A stretch of 64,000 nt of DNA from Bacteroidales bacterium (lineage in GTDB: Bacteria; Bacteroidota; Bacteroidia; Bacteroidales; Marinilabiliaceae), in assembly GCA_024401335.1 (NCBI GenBank), contig JAKSLH010000006.1:1-64000 (forward strand). Direction: 5' to 3'. Positions 8,603 to 16,712 of this stretch are shown here, piece by piece. Within the stretch, counting starts at the first letter, position 1. Each line of letters opens with the position of its first letter. The notes below the pieces were generated by a model that saw only the letters and a list, made by a program, of their open reading frames with translations, searched no databases and was not told the DNA's origin. The position numbers and the translations under genes were made by a program.

Positions 8603-9208
8603 ATGGCTAGATACATTGGTCCTAAGACACGTATTGCTCGCCGTTTCGGTGAAGCAATCTTTGGCTCAGACAAGGTGTTCGAGAAGAGAAATTATCCTCC
8701 TGGACAGCATGGTCAGAACCGTCGCAAAAAGACAAGTGAGTATGGTTCTCAGTTGAATGAGAAGCAGAAGGTAAAGTACACTTATGGTGTATTGGAACGT
8801 CAGTTCCGTAGAATTTATGCAGATGCTAAGAGAATTAAGGGCGTCACAGGTGAGGTTCTCATCAGCCTTCTCGAAAGTCGTCTCGATAACGTAGTTTATA
8901 GACTTGGAATCGCTCCTACACGTGCAGCAGCCAGACAGTTGGTAGGACACCGTCACATTGTTGTTGATGGCGAAGTTGTAAATATTCCTTCATATCGCGT
9001 AAAGCCTGGTCAGGTTATCGGTGTACGCGAGAAGTCTAAGTCTCTCGAGGTTATCGCAGATTCATTAGCGTCAAATTCTTCTTCTAAGTATTCTTGGTTA
9101 GAGTGGGATAAGTCTACTATGTCAGGTAAGTTCTTGAACATGCCTGAGAGAAGTGATATCCCAGAGCACTTCCAGGAGCAGTTGATCGTCGATTTGTATT
9201 CTAAATAA
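8603..9208 (+). CDS. rpsD: 30S ribosomal protein S4 (uS4)
   Basis: Assembly-initiator uS4, 201 residues, binds the 16S 5' domain and is a translational repressor of the alpha operon in other bacteria. [17 protein letters not shown], the YPPGQHG motif, [17 protein letters not shown] and the S4 RNA-binding domain ([27 protein letters not shown]) are all present. It is followed 9 bp later by rpoA. Confidence 0.98.
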   Translation: MARYIGPKTRIARRFGEAIFGSDKVFEKRNYPPGQHGQNRRKKTSEYGSQLNEKQKVKYTYGVLERQFRRIYADAKRIKGVTGEVLISLLESRLDNVVYRLGIAPTRAAARQLVGHRHIVVDGEVVNIPSYRVKPGQVIGVREKSKSLEVIADSLASNSSSKYSWLEWDKSTMSGKFLNMPERSDIPEHFQEQLIVDLYSK

Positions 9209-9217
9209 TTAATTCTT

Positions 9218-10210
9218 ATGGCAATTTTAGCTTTCCAGAAACCAGACAAGGTTATTATGCTTGAGAACGATGAGAAATTCGGTCGTTTCGAGTTCCGTCC
9301 TCTTGAGCCAGGGTATGGTACAACAATTGGAAATGCCTTAAGAAGAATACTTATTGGATCCCTTGAGGGCTACGCAATTACTACGATAAAGATTGATGGC
9401 GTAGAGCATGAGTTCGCAACTATACCTGGTGTTGTTGATGACGTTACTCAGATTATTCTTAACCTTAAGCAGGTTTGCTTGAAGCAAATTGTTTCTGGTG
9501 TAGATGCTGAGAAGGTTACAATTCACATTTCAGGTCAGGAGCAGATTACTGCTGGTGATTTCAACAAGTTTATGCACTCTTTTGAGGTGCTCAATCCAGA
9601 ACTTGTGATCTGTAATCTTAGCAAGGATGTAAATTTCAATATGACTTTCACAATTGGAAAGGGCAGAGGTTATATTCCTAGCGATGATAATGCACCTGCA
9701 GATGAAGAACTCGGTGTTATTGCTATCGATTCTATCCATACTCCTATTCGCAATGTTAAGTATAGCATTGAGAACTACCGAGTAGAGCAGCAGACTGACT
9801 ATGAGAAGTTGGTTCTTGAAATACAGACTAACGGATCTATTCATCCTAAGGATGCTCTTAAGGAGGCTGCTAAGATCTTGATTTATCACTTCATGTTGTT
9901 CTCAGACGAGAAGATTACAATGGAAGATGGTGAAAAGGGTAATGGCGAGGAGTTCGATGAAGAGATACTTCATATGCGTCAGTTGCTTAAGACACGTTTG
10001 GTTGACATGGATCTTTCTGTTCGTGCTCTGAACTGTTTGAAGGCAGCAGATGTCGATACATTGGGTGAACTTGTAACATATCATAGAAATGATTTGTTGA
10101 AGTTCCGCAATTTCGGTAAGAAGTCTCTTACAGAACTTGACGACTTACTTGCAAGTCTTGGTTTGTCATTTGGTATGGATACCGCAAAGTATAAATTAGA
10201 TAAAGACTAA
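9218..10210 (+). CDS. rpoA: RNA polymerase alpha subunit
   Basis: Alpha subunit, 330 residues, dimerises to nucleate RNA polymerase assembly and contacts promoter DNA and activators. The N-terminal domain has [22 protein letters not shown]-type sequence (residues about 15-40) and the C-terminal domain (about 250-315) has [20 protein letters not shown] and [13 protein letters not shown]. Length is normal. Gene order rpsD-rpoA-rplQ is standard, with 9 and 5 bp gaps. Confidence 0.99.
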   Translation: MAILAFQKPDKVIMLENDEKFGRFEFRPLEPGYGTTIGNALRRILIGSLEGYAITTIKIDGVEHEFATIPGVVDDVTQIILNLKQVCLKQIVSGVDAEKVTIHISGQEQITAGDFNKFMHSFEVLNPELVICNLSKDVNFNMTFTIGKGRGYIPSDDNAPADEELGVIAIDSIHTPIRNVKYSIENYRVEQQTDYEKLVLEIQTNGSIHPKDALKEAAKILIYHFMLFSDEKITMEDGEKGNGEEFDEEILHMRQLLKTRLVDMDLSVRALNCLKAADVDTLGELVTYHRNDLLKFRNFGKKSLTELDDLLASLGLSFGMDTAKYKLDKD

Positions 10211-10215
10211 TTACG

Positions 10216-10689
10216 ATGAGACATAATAAAAACTTTAATCATCTTGGTCGTACAAGTGCTCACCGTAAGGCATTGTTGGCAAACTTGGCTATTTCTTTGA
10301 TACAGCACAAGCGTATCAAGACTACTCTTGCTAAGGCCAAGGCTTTGCGTACATATGTTGAGCCTTTGATTACAAAGACTAAGAATCTCTCAACTGTTGA
10401 AGATCAGCGCAATGCTCAGCGTTTGGTATTTAGCCACCTTCAGAACAAGGACGCCGTTAAGGAGCTCTTCTCTGAAATAGGTTCAAAGGTTGCTTCACGC
10501 AACGGTGGTTACACTCGTATTCTTAAACTTGGTCAGCGTGTAGGTGATGCTGCAGATATCTGCTACATCGAGCTTGTTGATTACAATGCAAACATGCTTA
10601 CTACTCCTAAGGCTGAGGCTACGGAGAAGAAGCGTACACGCCGTAGCAAGAAGAAGGCTGATGTCGCTGAGGCTCCAGCTGCTGAATAA
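10216..10689 (+). CDS. rplQ: 50S ribosomal protein L17 (bL17)
   Basis: Protein bL17, 157 residues, lines the exit-tunnel surface. [25 protein letters not shown] and the C-terminal [25 protein letters not shown] contain the family blocks. After about residue 125 there is a Lys/Ala-rich extension ([13 protein letters not shown] ... APAAE) common in Bacteroidota L17 but absent from E. coli. It ends the operon before a strong terminator. Confidence 0.97.
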   Translation: MRHNKNFNHLGRTSAHRKALLANLAISLIQHKRIKTTLAKAKALRTYVEPLITKTKNLSTVEDQRNAQRLVFSHLQNKDAVKELFSEIGSKVASRNGGYTRILKLGQRVGDAADICYIELVDYNANMLTTPKAEATEKKRTRRSKKKADVAEAPAAE

Positions 10690-10716
10690 TTCGAATAGAC
10701 TTATTCTTAAAATAAT

Positions 10717-10744
10717 GGCCTTGTCGTTTGACAAGGCCTTTTTT
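10717..10744 (+). terminator. Rho-independent terminator after rplQ
   Basis: Perfect 9-bp stem GGCCTTGTC (10717-10725) and GACAAGGCC (10730-10738) with a GTTT loop and six T. In the opposite direction the stem is followed by ATTATTTT, so it may also help stop mtaB transcription. Confidence 0.93.
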
Positions 10745-10797
10745 ATTTCCTCCAACTTATAGAATGGGAGGTGTTCAGTATTTATCGTTTGTGACAG

Positions 10798-12114
10798 TTA
10801 TCCTATTAGTGTTGCTTGGATGGCTTGGTGGTCTAATGTTAGCATATTTAATTTGACAGATTGTATTGTATTTGTTAGTGCTGGGTCATATGGTATTTCG
10901 ACTTTTAGGTAGTTGGGTGTAAATCCCGCCATTTTGCCCTCTTTCTCGCTTGATTCGACCAGTATTGTGCTTATGTTACCCAAGTACTTTTTGTAGAAAG
11001 CTATTCTATGCTCTTCTGATAGTTCGTGTAACATTGCATTGCGATTATGACGTTCTTGCAATGGTATTACAGGTTTTATTTTCAGAGCCTGGGTGTTTGG
11101 TCGTTCGCTATATGTGAATACGTGTAATTGGCTAAATGGAATGGTTTTTATGAAATCATATGATTCCTTGAATAGCTCTTCTGTTTCTCCATTTACTCCG
11201 ACAATTACATCTATGCCGATGAATGCATCGGGTATATATTCTTTTATTGTATTGATTTTTTTTGCAAAGAAGCTAGAATCATAGCGTCTTCTCATGAGTT
11301 TAAGGACAGCGTCTGATCCAGATTGTAGTGGCACATGGAAATGCGGCATGAACTTGTTGGATTGTGCCACGTGTTTGATTATTTCATCGGTTAATAGGTT
11401 GGGTTCTATTGATGATATTCTGTAGCGTTCTACACCGTTTATCGCTTCTAGCGCTTCAATCAATTGAAGAAAGTTCTCGTCATTTCTTCTTCCGAAGTCG
11501 CCTATGTTTACTCCCGTTAGGATTATCTCTTTTGCGCCATGTTCTGCGGCGCATTTCGCTTCGTTTATGGTGCTTTCAATACTTCCGCTTCGTGATGTGC
11601 CTCTTGCGAAAGGAATTGTGCAATACGAGCAGAAATAATCGCATCCGTCTTGTATCTTTAGGAAAGACCTGGTTCGGTCGCCAGATGAAAACGATGGGTT
11701 GAACGTCTTGTCGTGCATGATTTCACCAGTTACAATTTGAGGCTTGTCGTTGGTTATTTTCTCTATATGTTCAACAATGTCGTTCTTTTGATTGGAACCT
11801 AGGACGAGAGACACACCAGGGATTGCTGCTACCTTTTCTGCCTCGAGCTGAGCGTAGCAACCAGTAACGACTATTTTTGCGTTAGGGTTGCGTTTGGTGC
11901 ATCTATGTATTATTTGGCGGCATTTACGATTGGCTTCTTCGGTAACGGAGCAAGTGTTGATTACGTAGACGTCGGCAATAGAGTCGAAATCGACTTTTTC
12001 ATAGCCAGCGTTGACCATTCTGCGGCTCATTTCTGAGGTCTCAGAAAAGTTGAGCTTGCAGCCGAGAGTATGGAAGGCTGCAGATTTATGGTCGAATGAA
12101 GACGCGTCAATCAT
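10798..12114 (-). CDS. mtaB: tRNA ct6A37/t6A37 methylthiotransferase MtaB
   Basis: Radical-SAM enzyme, 438 residues, that adds a methylthio group to t6A37 of ANN-decoding tRNAs, giving ms2t6A. The N-terminal UPF0004 domain has three cluster cysteines, C19 (TLGCKLN), C55 (NTCSVTEEAN) and C86 (VTGCYAQ). The radical-SAM motif CDYFCSYC lies near residue 155, and the segment GTSRSGSIESTINEAKCAAEHGAKEI supports the MiaB/MtaB family. The NTCSVTEEAN form and the short C-terminus favour MtaB over MiaB or RimO. It is a stand-alone leftward gene. Confidence 0.88.
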   Translation of the reverse strand: MIDASSFDHKSAAFHTLGCKLNFSETSEMSRRMVNAGYEKVDFDSIADVYVINTCSVTEEANRKCRQIIHRCTKRNPNAKIVVTGCYAQLEAEKVAAIPGVSLVLGSNQKNDIVEHIEKITNDKPQIVTGEIMHDKTFNPSFSSGDRTRSFLKIQDGCDYFCSYCTIPFARGTSRSGSIESTINEAKCAAEHGAKEIILTGVNIGDFGRRNDENFLQLIEALEAINGVERYRISSIEPNLLTDEIIKHVAQSNKFMPHFHVPLQSGSDAVLKLMRRRYDSSFFAKKINTIKEYIPDAFIGIDVIVGVNGETEELFKESYDFIKTIPFSQLHVFTYSERPNTQALKIKPVIPLQERHNRNAMLHELSEEHRIAFYKKYLGNISTILVESSEKEGKMAGFTPNYLKVEIPYDPALTNTIQSVKLNMLTLDHQAIQATLIG

Positions 12115-12154
12115 GTGTGTCGGATTATATAATTAAACAATGGTAATAGAAAAT

Positions 12155-12188
12155 AAAAAGTGGCCATTCTAAGGAAGAGCCACTTTTT
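12155..12188 (-). terminator. Terminator after rpmE2
   Basis: Ten-bp stem AAAAAGTGGC / GCCACTTTTT (12155-12164 with 12179-12188), loop of 14 bases. Read leftward, the 3' arm ends in TTTTT followed by ATTTT. The A/T-rich base makes it usable on both strands. Confidence 0.8.
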
Positions 12189-12225
12189 ATTTCGTCATTC
12201 GGAACGAAATCAGAGGTAACTTGAA

Positions 12226-12489
12226 TTACTTCTTACGATTCTCGAAGTGCTTCTGATAACGATTCATGAACTTGTCTACACGACCAGCAGTGTCAACGAG
12301 CTTAACCTTACCAGTGTAGAAAGGATGTGAGCTGCTAGAGATTTCGAGCTTTACCTGTGGATAAGTAACGCCATCGATTTCAACGGTATCCTTAGTAGCT
12401 GCAGTTGAGTGTACAAGGAATGTCTCGTTGTTTGACATGTCGGTAAATGCTACCAGTCTGTAGTTGTCTGGATGAATACCCTTTTTCAT
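12226..12489 (-). CDS. rpmE2: 50S ribosomal protein L31 type B (bL31)
   Basis: 87-residue bL31, starting MKKGIHPDNYRLVAFTDMSN. It belongs to the type B form: longer than the zinc form and without the CxxC...CxxC ligands; there are no cysteines at all. The C-terminal SSSHPFYTGKVKLVDTAGRVDKF is typical. It is a single-gene unit with its own promoter, a roughly 100-base leader and a terminator. Type B proteins often replace the zinc form under zinc limitation, but no Zur site was recognised. Confidence 0.96.
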   Translation of the reverse strand: MKKGIHPDNYRLVAFTDMSNNETFLVHSTAATKDTVEIDGVTYPQVKLEISSSSHPFYTGKVKLVDTAGRVDKFMNRYQKHFENRKK

Positions 12490-12525
12490 TGTGATATAAT
12501 TATATAATTATTTTTTATGCTTTCT

Positions 12526-12541
12526 CGGCAGCCACCTGCCG
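12526..12541 (-). promoter_or_regulatory. GC-rich hairpin in the rpmE2 leader
   Basis: Stem CGGCAG / CTGCCG with a four-base loop, 37 bases before the rpmE2 ATG in a leader of roughly 100 bases. It is the only GC-rich structure in an A/T-rich leader. L31 leaders that bind L31 are known in other bacteria; here it is only a candidate. Confidence 0.4.
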
Positions 12542-12594
12542 GGGTCCGCACTGTCTTATTAGACATTATGCTTCACGCATAGTCTATCGAGGTG

Positions 12595-12625
12595 CAAAGT
12601 TATATATTCTAGTCGAAAACGTCAA
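12595..12625 (-). promoter_or_regulatory. Promoter of rpmE2
   Basis: Read leftward: TTGAC at 12625-12621, 18-bp spacer, TAACTTTG at 12602-12595 (TAnnTTTG). It leaves about 100 bases of leader. Confidence 0.65.
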
Positions 12626-12661
12626 GTTATTTGATGAAGTTTTTTATCTGAAGGTATATTT

Positions 12662-13351
12662 CTAATTCATTTGTAGTTCATTATAAACTTCAAAAGCTAT
12701 TTGTTGGAAAAGAGGTTTAGGCCTTGAAGAAAAAATGTCTGCGGTCTTTTTTGCCATTTCTGTGAGCAGTCCCTTGTCGCACAGTTGTCTTAAAAATAGC
12801 GATGCACCTCTGGCTTCGGATGATGTTAGGTGATGAGCGTTTTGTAGGCTCTCTACTATTATACGACAAGTATCATCTGACAAGTTCTTACCCTTGATCA
12901 AAACTCTTCCAGCGGTGAATGTGGCAATAGTCATGGCGTAGCATGAGTGTTCTGATATGAGATTGTGTAAGAAGAGATTGATTTCGTTGCAGCGGTAGAA
13001 AAGGAAGAATGATCCTTGTTCAGCCATATCCGCGGTCGTGATAGCTTTGCTCCATGACATCATTTCCTCTGCTGAGGCTAGGTTGTCGGGAAAGTTGATG
13101 GCAGAGATAAGCATAGCTTCACGAATGTTGGTCAGCCATAGTTTGCGGTATTCTTCTGGTGAAAAAGAGATCTCTGATGCGAGCTCTTTAACATGTTGCA
13201 GAGATGCTCCGTAGTTTTCTGCATACGTTATCTGCCCATTCTCCATTTGTTCCGTGGTCTTGCCATTCATGCGAGATCTGAAACGTTTACGTAGTTCCTT
13301 CAGCTTGTTTTCAAAGTCATCGTTGTATAACGAAAGATTGTTGAGCGTCAT
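12662..13351 (-). CDS. AlkD-like DNA alkylation repair protein (HEAT-like)
   Basis: A 229-residue, mostly helical protein. The N-terminal third reads like the Bacteroidota DNA alkylation repair family (AlkD-type HEAT-like glycosylase): a basic LRKRFRSRMNG segment, then NYGASLQHVKELA, then KLWLTNIREAMLISAINFP, which parallel the family's MNFGVSVPRIKELA and LWKEDVRELKILATLL patterns. By family, it would remove N3/N7-alkylated bases. I cannot point to the catalytic Trp/Asp/Arg set with confidence, so activity is uncertain. It is a single leftward gene, divergent from tRNA-His. Confidence 0.55.
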   Translation of the reverse strand: MTLNNLSLYNDDFENKLKELRKRFRSRMNGKTTEQMENGQITYAENYGASLQHVKELASEISFSPEEYRKLWLTNIREAMLISAINFPDNLASAEEMMSWSKAITTADMAEQGSFFLFYRCNEINLFLHNLISEHSCYAMTIATFTAGRVLIKGKNLSDDTCRIIVESLQNAHHLTSSEARGASLFLRQLCDKGLLTEMAKKTADIFSSRPKPLFQQIAFEVYNELQMN

Positions 13352-13397
13352 CAGATATATGAATTAAATATTTTTTAGAATAATTTTTGTCATTTGT

Positions 13398-13430
13398 GTT
13401 GCAAAAGTAGTGAAAAACTTTCTATCTTTG
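13398..13430 (+). promoter_or_regulatory. Rightward promoter of tRNA-His
   Basis: GTTG at 13398-13401, 21-bp spacer, TATCTTTG at 13423-13430. The -7 box ends 18 bp before the tRNA. It overlaps the leftward promoter almost completely; the two form an imperfect 12-bp inverted repeat. Confidence 0.7.
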
Positions 13431-13434
13431 CAAC
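13402..13434 (-). promoter_or_regulatory. Leftward promoter of the AlkD-like gene
   Basis: Read leftward: GTTG at 13434-13431, 21-bp spacer, TACTTTTG at 13409-13402. It occupies the same DNA as the rightward tRNA promoter. Confidence 0.6.
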
Positions 13435-13448
13435 CGCAAACGCGAAAT

Positions 13449-13524
13449 GGTGGATGTAGCTCAGCTGGTTAGAGCGCTAGATTGTGGCTCTAGAGGTCGA
13501 CGGTTCGAATCCGTTCTTTCACCC
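13449..13524 (+). tRNA. tRNA-His (GTG anticodon)
   Basis: Cloverleaf read by hand. The D stem is GCTC/GAGC, the anticodon stem CTAGA/TCTAG has loop TTGTGGC with anticodon GTG, and the T arm is GACGG-TTCGAAT-CCGTT. The 5' end has the extra G(-1) needed for histidine identity, at 13449, opposite C73 at 13523. The acceptor has one T-T mismatch at pair 6-67 and one G-T pair. CCA is not encoded. Confidence 0.95.
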
Positions 13525-13530
13525 TTTTTG

Positions 13531-13564
13531 AGACGATTCAGTTACTGCTGAGTCGTCTTTTTTT
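13531..13564 (+). terminator. Terminator after tRNA-His
   Basis: Eleven-bp stem AGACGATTCAG / CTGAGTCGTCT (13531-13541 with 13548-13558, one G-T pair) followed by a run of T. It lies 8 bp after the tRNA, so the tRNA is a single-gene unit. Confidence 0.92.
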
Positions 13565-13635
13565 GTTTGTGTGGCACGAGGTGTTTTGTCAAGACATACC
13601 TATTTTGTAAATTCGCATAACCATATTTCTTTTAC

Positions 13636-14865
13636 ATGATACTGAATTACATTTGGATAGCATTCGTGCTTATTGCTTTTGTTGTTGGAATTGTACGATT
13701 GTGCATGGGTGATGCTGATGTCGTTGTTGCAATGGTAGATTCAACATTCACGTCGGCCAAAAATGGTTTTGAAATATCATTATATTTGACAGGAGTGCTC
13801 ACACTATGGCTTGGTATTATGAAGGTAGGAGAAGCGGGGGGAGCTGTAAATGTGTTATCTCGCCTCATATCACCCTTTTTCAGTAGAATCTTCCCTGGTA
13901 TTCCTAAGGGACATCCAGCAATGGGCAGTATGGTGATGAATCTCTCTGCTAATATGCTTGGTCTTGATAATGCTGCCACACCTATGGGTTTGAAGGCCAT
14001 GAAAGAGATGCAAGAACTCAATCCAGATAAGGAGAAGGCTACCAATGCTCAGATTATGTTCCTCGTGCTCAATACGTCAGGACTGACTATAGTCCCTATA
14101 TCAATTATGGCCTATCGCGCTCAGTTTGGTGCAGCCAATCCGGCTGATGTCTTCGTCCCGCTGTTGCTTACGACGTTCTTCTCGACCATGGCAGGCATTG
14201 TTGCTGTGGCTGCTGTTCAGCGCATCAATCTGCTCAATCGTGTTGTGATAGCTTATTTGGGTGGATTATCACTTTTAGTTGCCTCTATACTTTATGGTGT
14301 CGGACATTTGCCTGCCGAAAGCATAAAGACTTACTCTACAGTGGCGTCAAGTGTCATTCTTCTTTCGGTAATTACCGGTTTTGTTGCCCTTGCCGCCTTG
14401 CGTCGTGTAAATGTATATGATGCCTTTATTGAAGGAGCCAAGGATGGTTTTAATACAGCCATCAAGATTATTCCTTTTCTGGTCGCTATACTTGTAGCCG
14501 TAGGACTTTTCCGTGCCAGTGGAGCTCTCGATTTCATCATCGAATGTATAAGGTGGTTTTTCTCGCTGTTCGGCACAGATACCAGCTTTGTCGATGCTTT
14601 GCCTACGGCGTTTATGAAACCTCTTAGCGGGTCGGGGGCACGAGGCTTCATGCTCGAGGCCATGACCACCTATGGCGCAGATTCGTTTGTCGGACGTCTG
14701 TCGTGCCTTTTCCAAGGCGCTGCTGATACTACATTCTATATTCTTGCTGTATACTTCGGTAGTGTTGGCATCAAGGATACTCGACATGCTGTAGCCTGTG
14801 GGCTTACTGCCGACCTTGCCGGCATCATAGCGGCCATACTTATAGGTTATCTGTTTTTTGGATAG
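13636..14865 (+). CDS. SpmA-SpmB fusion, nucleoside-recognition (GATE) membrane protein
   Basis: A 409-residue integral membrane protein whose two halves resemble the Bacillus spore maturation proteins SpmA and SpmB, each with a nucleoside recognition/GATE domain. The N-terminal half has GLDNAATPMGLKAMKEMQ (about residues 115-135) and the C-terminal half has KPLSGSGARGFMLEAM and FQGAADTTFYILAVYFGSVG. About ten hydrophobic segments are visible. Despite the name, these fused proteins are widespread in non-sporulating Bacteroidota; the transported substrate is unknown. It ends 19 bp from the convergent gene at 14885. Confidence 0.85.
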   Translation: MILNYIWIAFVLIAFVVGIVRLCMGDADVVVAMVDSTFTSAKNGFEISLYLTGVLTLWLGIMKVGEAGGAVNVLSRLISPFFSRIFPGIPKGHPAMGSMVMNLSANMLGLDNAATPMGLKAMKEMQELNPDKEKATNAQIMFLVLNTSGLTIVPISIMAYRAQFGAANPADVFVPLLLTTFFSTMAGIVAVAAVQRINLLNRVVIAYLGGLSLLVASILYGVGHLPAESIKTYSTVASSVILLSVITGFVALAALRRVNVYDAFIEGAKDGFNTAIKIIPFLVAILVAVGLFRASGALDFIIECIRWFFSLFGTDTSFVDALPTAFMKPLSGSGARGFMLEAMTTYGADSFVGRLSCLFQGAADTTFYILAVYFGSVGIKDTRHAVACGLTADLAGIIAAILIGYLFFG

Positions 14866-14884
14866 GTAGAGCTGGACAAAAGCA

Positions 14885-15796
14885 TTATATCTGGCTGCCT
14901 TGTATGCTATCTCGTTCGTCCATTCTCTTTTCGAGCCTATGTACGAACTCATAGTTCTTGATGTCCCAGAATGGGGCTAGAACCATTTCGCGGGGAGCTT
15001 GGCTTATGAATCGTTCCACTACTATTACGGGTGACAGACGTTCCATGAAATCGATGCAGAAGTCGATATACTCGTCGGCATTGAAGAAATTGAACTGCGA
15101 GGCATCATCGGTGTACATCTGGCCATATTTAGAACCTTTGACCACCTGCAACTGATGCAGTTTCAGGAATGTCACTTTGCATTGTGATATCATTTCAGCC
15201 TCGTCAAGCATCATCTTACGAGTCTCTCCCGGCAGACCCATTATAAGGTGTACTCCAACGGGAATCCCTTTATTGGCAACTCTTTCAATCGCCTCCTTGC
15301 TTTCCTGCCATGTATGTCCGCGGTTAATGGCTTTCAGCGTTTCGTCATAACAACTTTCCACACCTAGTTCTATAGCTACATAACGCTTCTTTGCTATTAC
15401 CGCCAGACTTTCGAGAAGATCTTCTGATATGCAGTCGGGGCGTGTGCCTATGACTATGCCACTGATAGCTGGATGACGCAAGGCCTCGTCATATAGAGAG
15501 AGAATGTGTTGTGTTTCTCCGTATGTGTTGCTGTATGCCTGGAAATAGGCAAGGAATGTGTCGGATTTGTATTTCTTGAAAAACTCTATACCCTTATCAA
15601 TCTGCGCCGTCACGCTTTCGTGTGGATCGCAGTAGTCGGGATTGAATGTCGAATTGTTGCAAAACGCACATCCGCCAACACCCTTCGAGCCGTCACGGTT
15701 GGGGCATGTGAAGCCGGCATTTATCGACACCTTCTGCGCCCTGCCACCGAATACCTTGTTGCTGTATTCTCTATACGTGTGGTATCGGCTTCCCAT
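14885..15796 (-). CDS. TIGR01212-family (YhcC-type) radical SAM protein
   Basis: Radical-SAM protein of 303 residues. The cluster motif lies near the N-terminus: the cysteine in GFTCPNRDG plus CAFC in GGCAFCNN, the spacing typical of the YhcC/TIGR01212 family. Later blocks include GTRPDCI, ELGVESCYDETL and VGVHLIMGLPGETR. Its substrate is not known to me. The ATG lies 1 bp after the miaA stop, so it is the last gene of the antiporter-miaA-radical SAM unit; a tRNA-related role is suggested by that neighbour only. Confidence 0.85.
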   Translation of the reverse strand: MGSRYHTYREYSNKVFGGRAQKVSINAGFTCPNRDGSKGVGGCAFCNNSTFNPDYCDPHESVTAQIDKGIEFFKKYKSDTFLAYFQAYSNTYGETQHILSLYDEALRHPAISGIVIGTRPDCISEDLLESLAVIAKKRYVAIELGVESCYDETLKAINRGHTWQESKEAIERVANKGIPVGVHLIMGLPGETRKMMLDEAEMISQCKVTFLKLHQLQVVKGSKYGQMYTDDASQFNFFNADEYIDFCIDFMERLSPVIVVERFISQAPREMVLAPFWDIKNYEFVHRLEKRMDERDSIQGSQI

Positions 15797-15797
15797 T

Positions 15798-16712
15798 TTA
15801 CTTAGCCCTTGATATTATATCCAAAGCCATGTTTAGCTTCTCCTCCATTGGCTTAGCGGCATCAATCCATTCTATGTGTGTGCCACGTTTCTCCATGCCA
15901 CGGAACCAGGTCATCTGTCGTTTTGCGAATTGATGGATAGCGATTTCTAGTTCATCTACCATTTGCTTGTATGGCATTTGTCCTGTAGCATATAAAGTGA
16001 GGTACTTGTATTCTAGTCCGTAATAGATCAGATCTTCCGCTGGAATGCCACGATTCAGAAGAGTGTTAACTTCATCGACCATACCTTCATCGAGACGAGC
16101 ATGCAGTCGTTGTGTGATTTTTTGTCGACGTAAGTTACGGTCTATGTCAAGTCCGAGGACAACAGGCTCGATATTGGGTTGTTCGGAATCGTCCACAGGA
16201 TGATTGGCGTAATAATCCTCTATTTCTATTGCGCGTATTGCGCGTGGAATAGTATCGGTATCAGTGGTGTTGTGAAGTGATTTGTACTTAGATAGGATTG
16301 TGGCGAGTTCTTCGAGTGTTTTGCCGTCCAGGCTCTTCCTTAGTTCTTCATTAGGTGGTACGGCGGTATGTCTATAGCCTTTAAGTACGGCTTCGATATA
16401 TAGACCTGTTCCACCGCATAGGATAGGCAATTTACCGCGTGAAGTAATATCATTAAAACAATTGATGAAGTCGTTTTGGAATCGATAAACGTTGTATTTT
16501 TCTCCGGCATTGCAGATGTCGATAAGATGATATGGAATAATGGTCCCATCGACGGTGTAATCGGCTATATCCTTACCAGTGCCAATGGTCATGTCACGGT
16601 ATACCTGTCTGGAGTCGGCGCTGATGATCTCAGCGTTAAGTTTCTTAGCTAAATGAGCGGCAAATGTTGTTTTGCCGCAAGCAGTTGGTCCTAGAACGAC
16701 AATGAGGTTCAT
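15798..16712 (-). CDS. miaA: tRNA dimethylallyltransferase MiaA
   Basis: Transfers a dimethylallyl group to N6 of A37 in tRNAs reading UNN codons. The 304-residue protein has the P-loop GPTACGKT (residues 8-15), the SADSRQVYRDMTIGTGKD block, LCGGTGLYIEAVLKGY, and the C-terminal ATGQMPYKQMVDE and RQMTWFRGM. All are MiaA hallmarks. Its start overlaps the antiporter stop by four bases (ATGA), so translation is coupled. Confidence 0.96.
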   Translation of the reverse strand: MNLIVVLGPTACGKTTFAAHLAKKLNAEIISADSRQVYRDMTIGTGKDIADYTVDGTIIPYHLIDICNAGEKYNVYRFQNDFINCFNDITSRGKLPILCGGTGLYIEAVLKGYRHTAVPPNEELRKSLDGKTLEELATILSKYKSLHNTTDTDTIPRAIRAIEIEDYYANHPVDDSEQPNIEPVVLGLDIDRNLRRQKITQRLHARLDEGMVDEVNTLLNRGIPAEDLIYYGLEYKYLTLYATGQMPYKQMVDELEIAIHQFAKRQMTWFRGMEKRGTHIEWIDAAKPMEEKLNMALDIISRAK

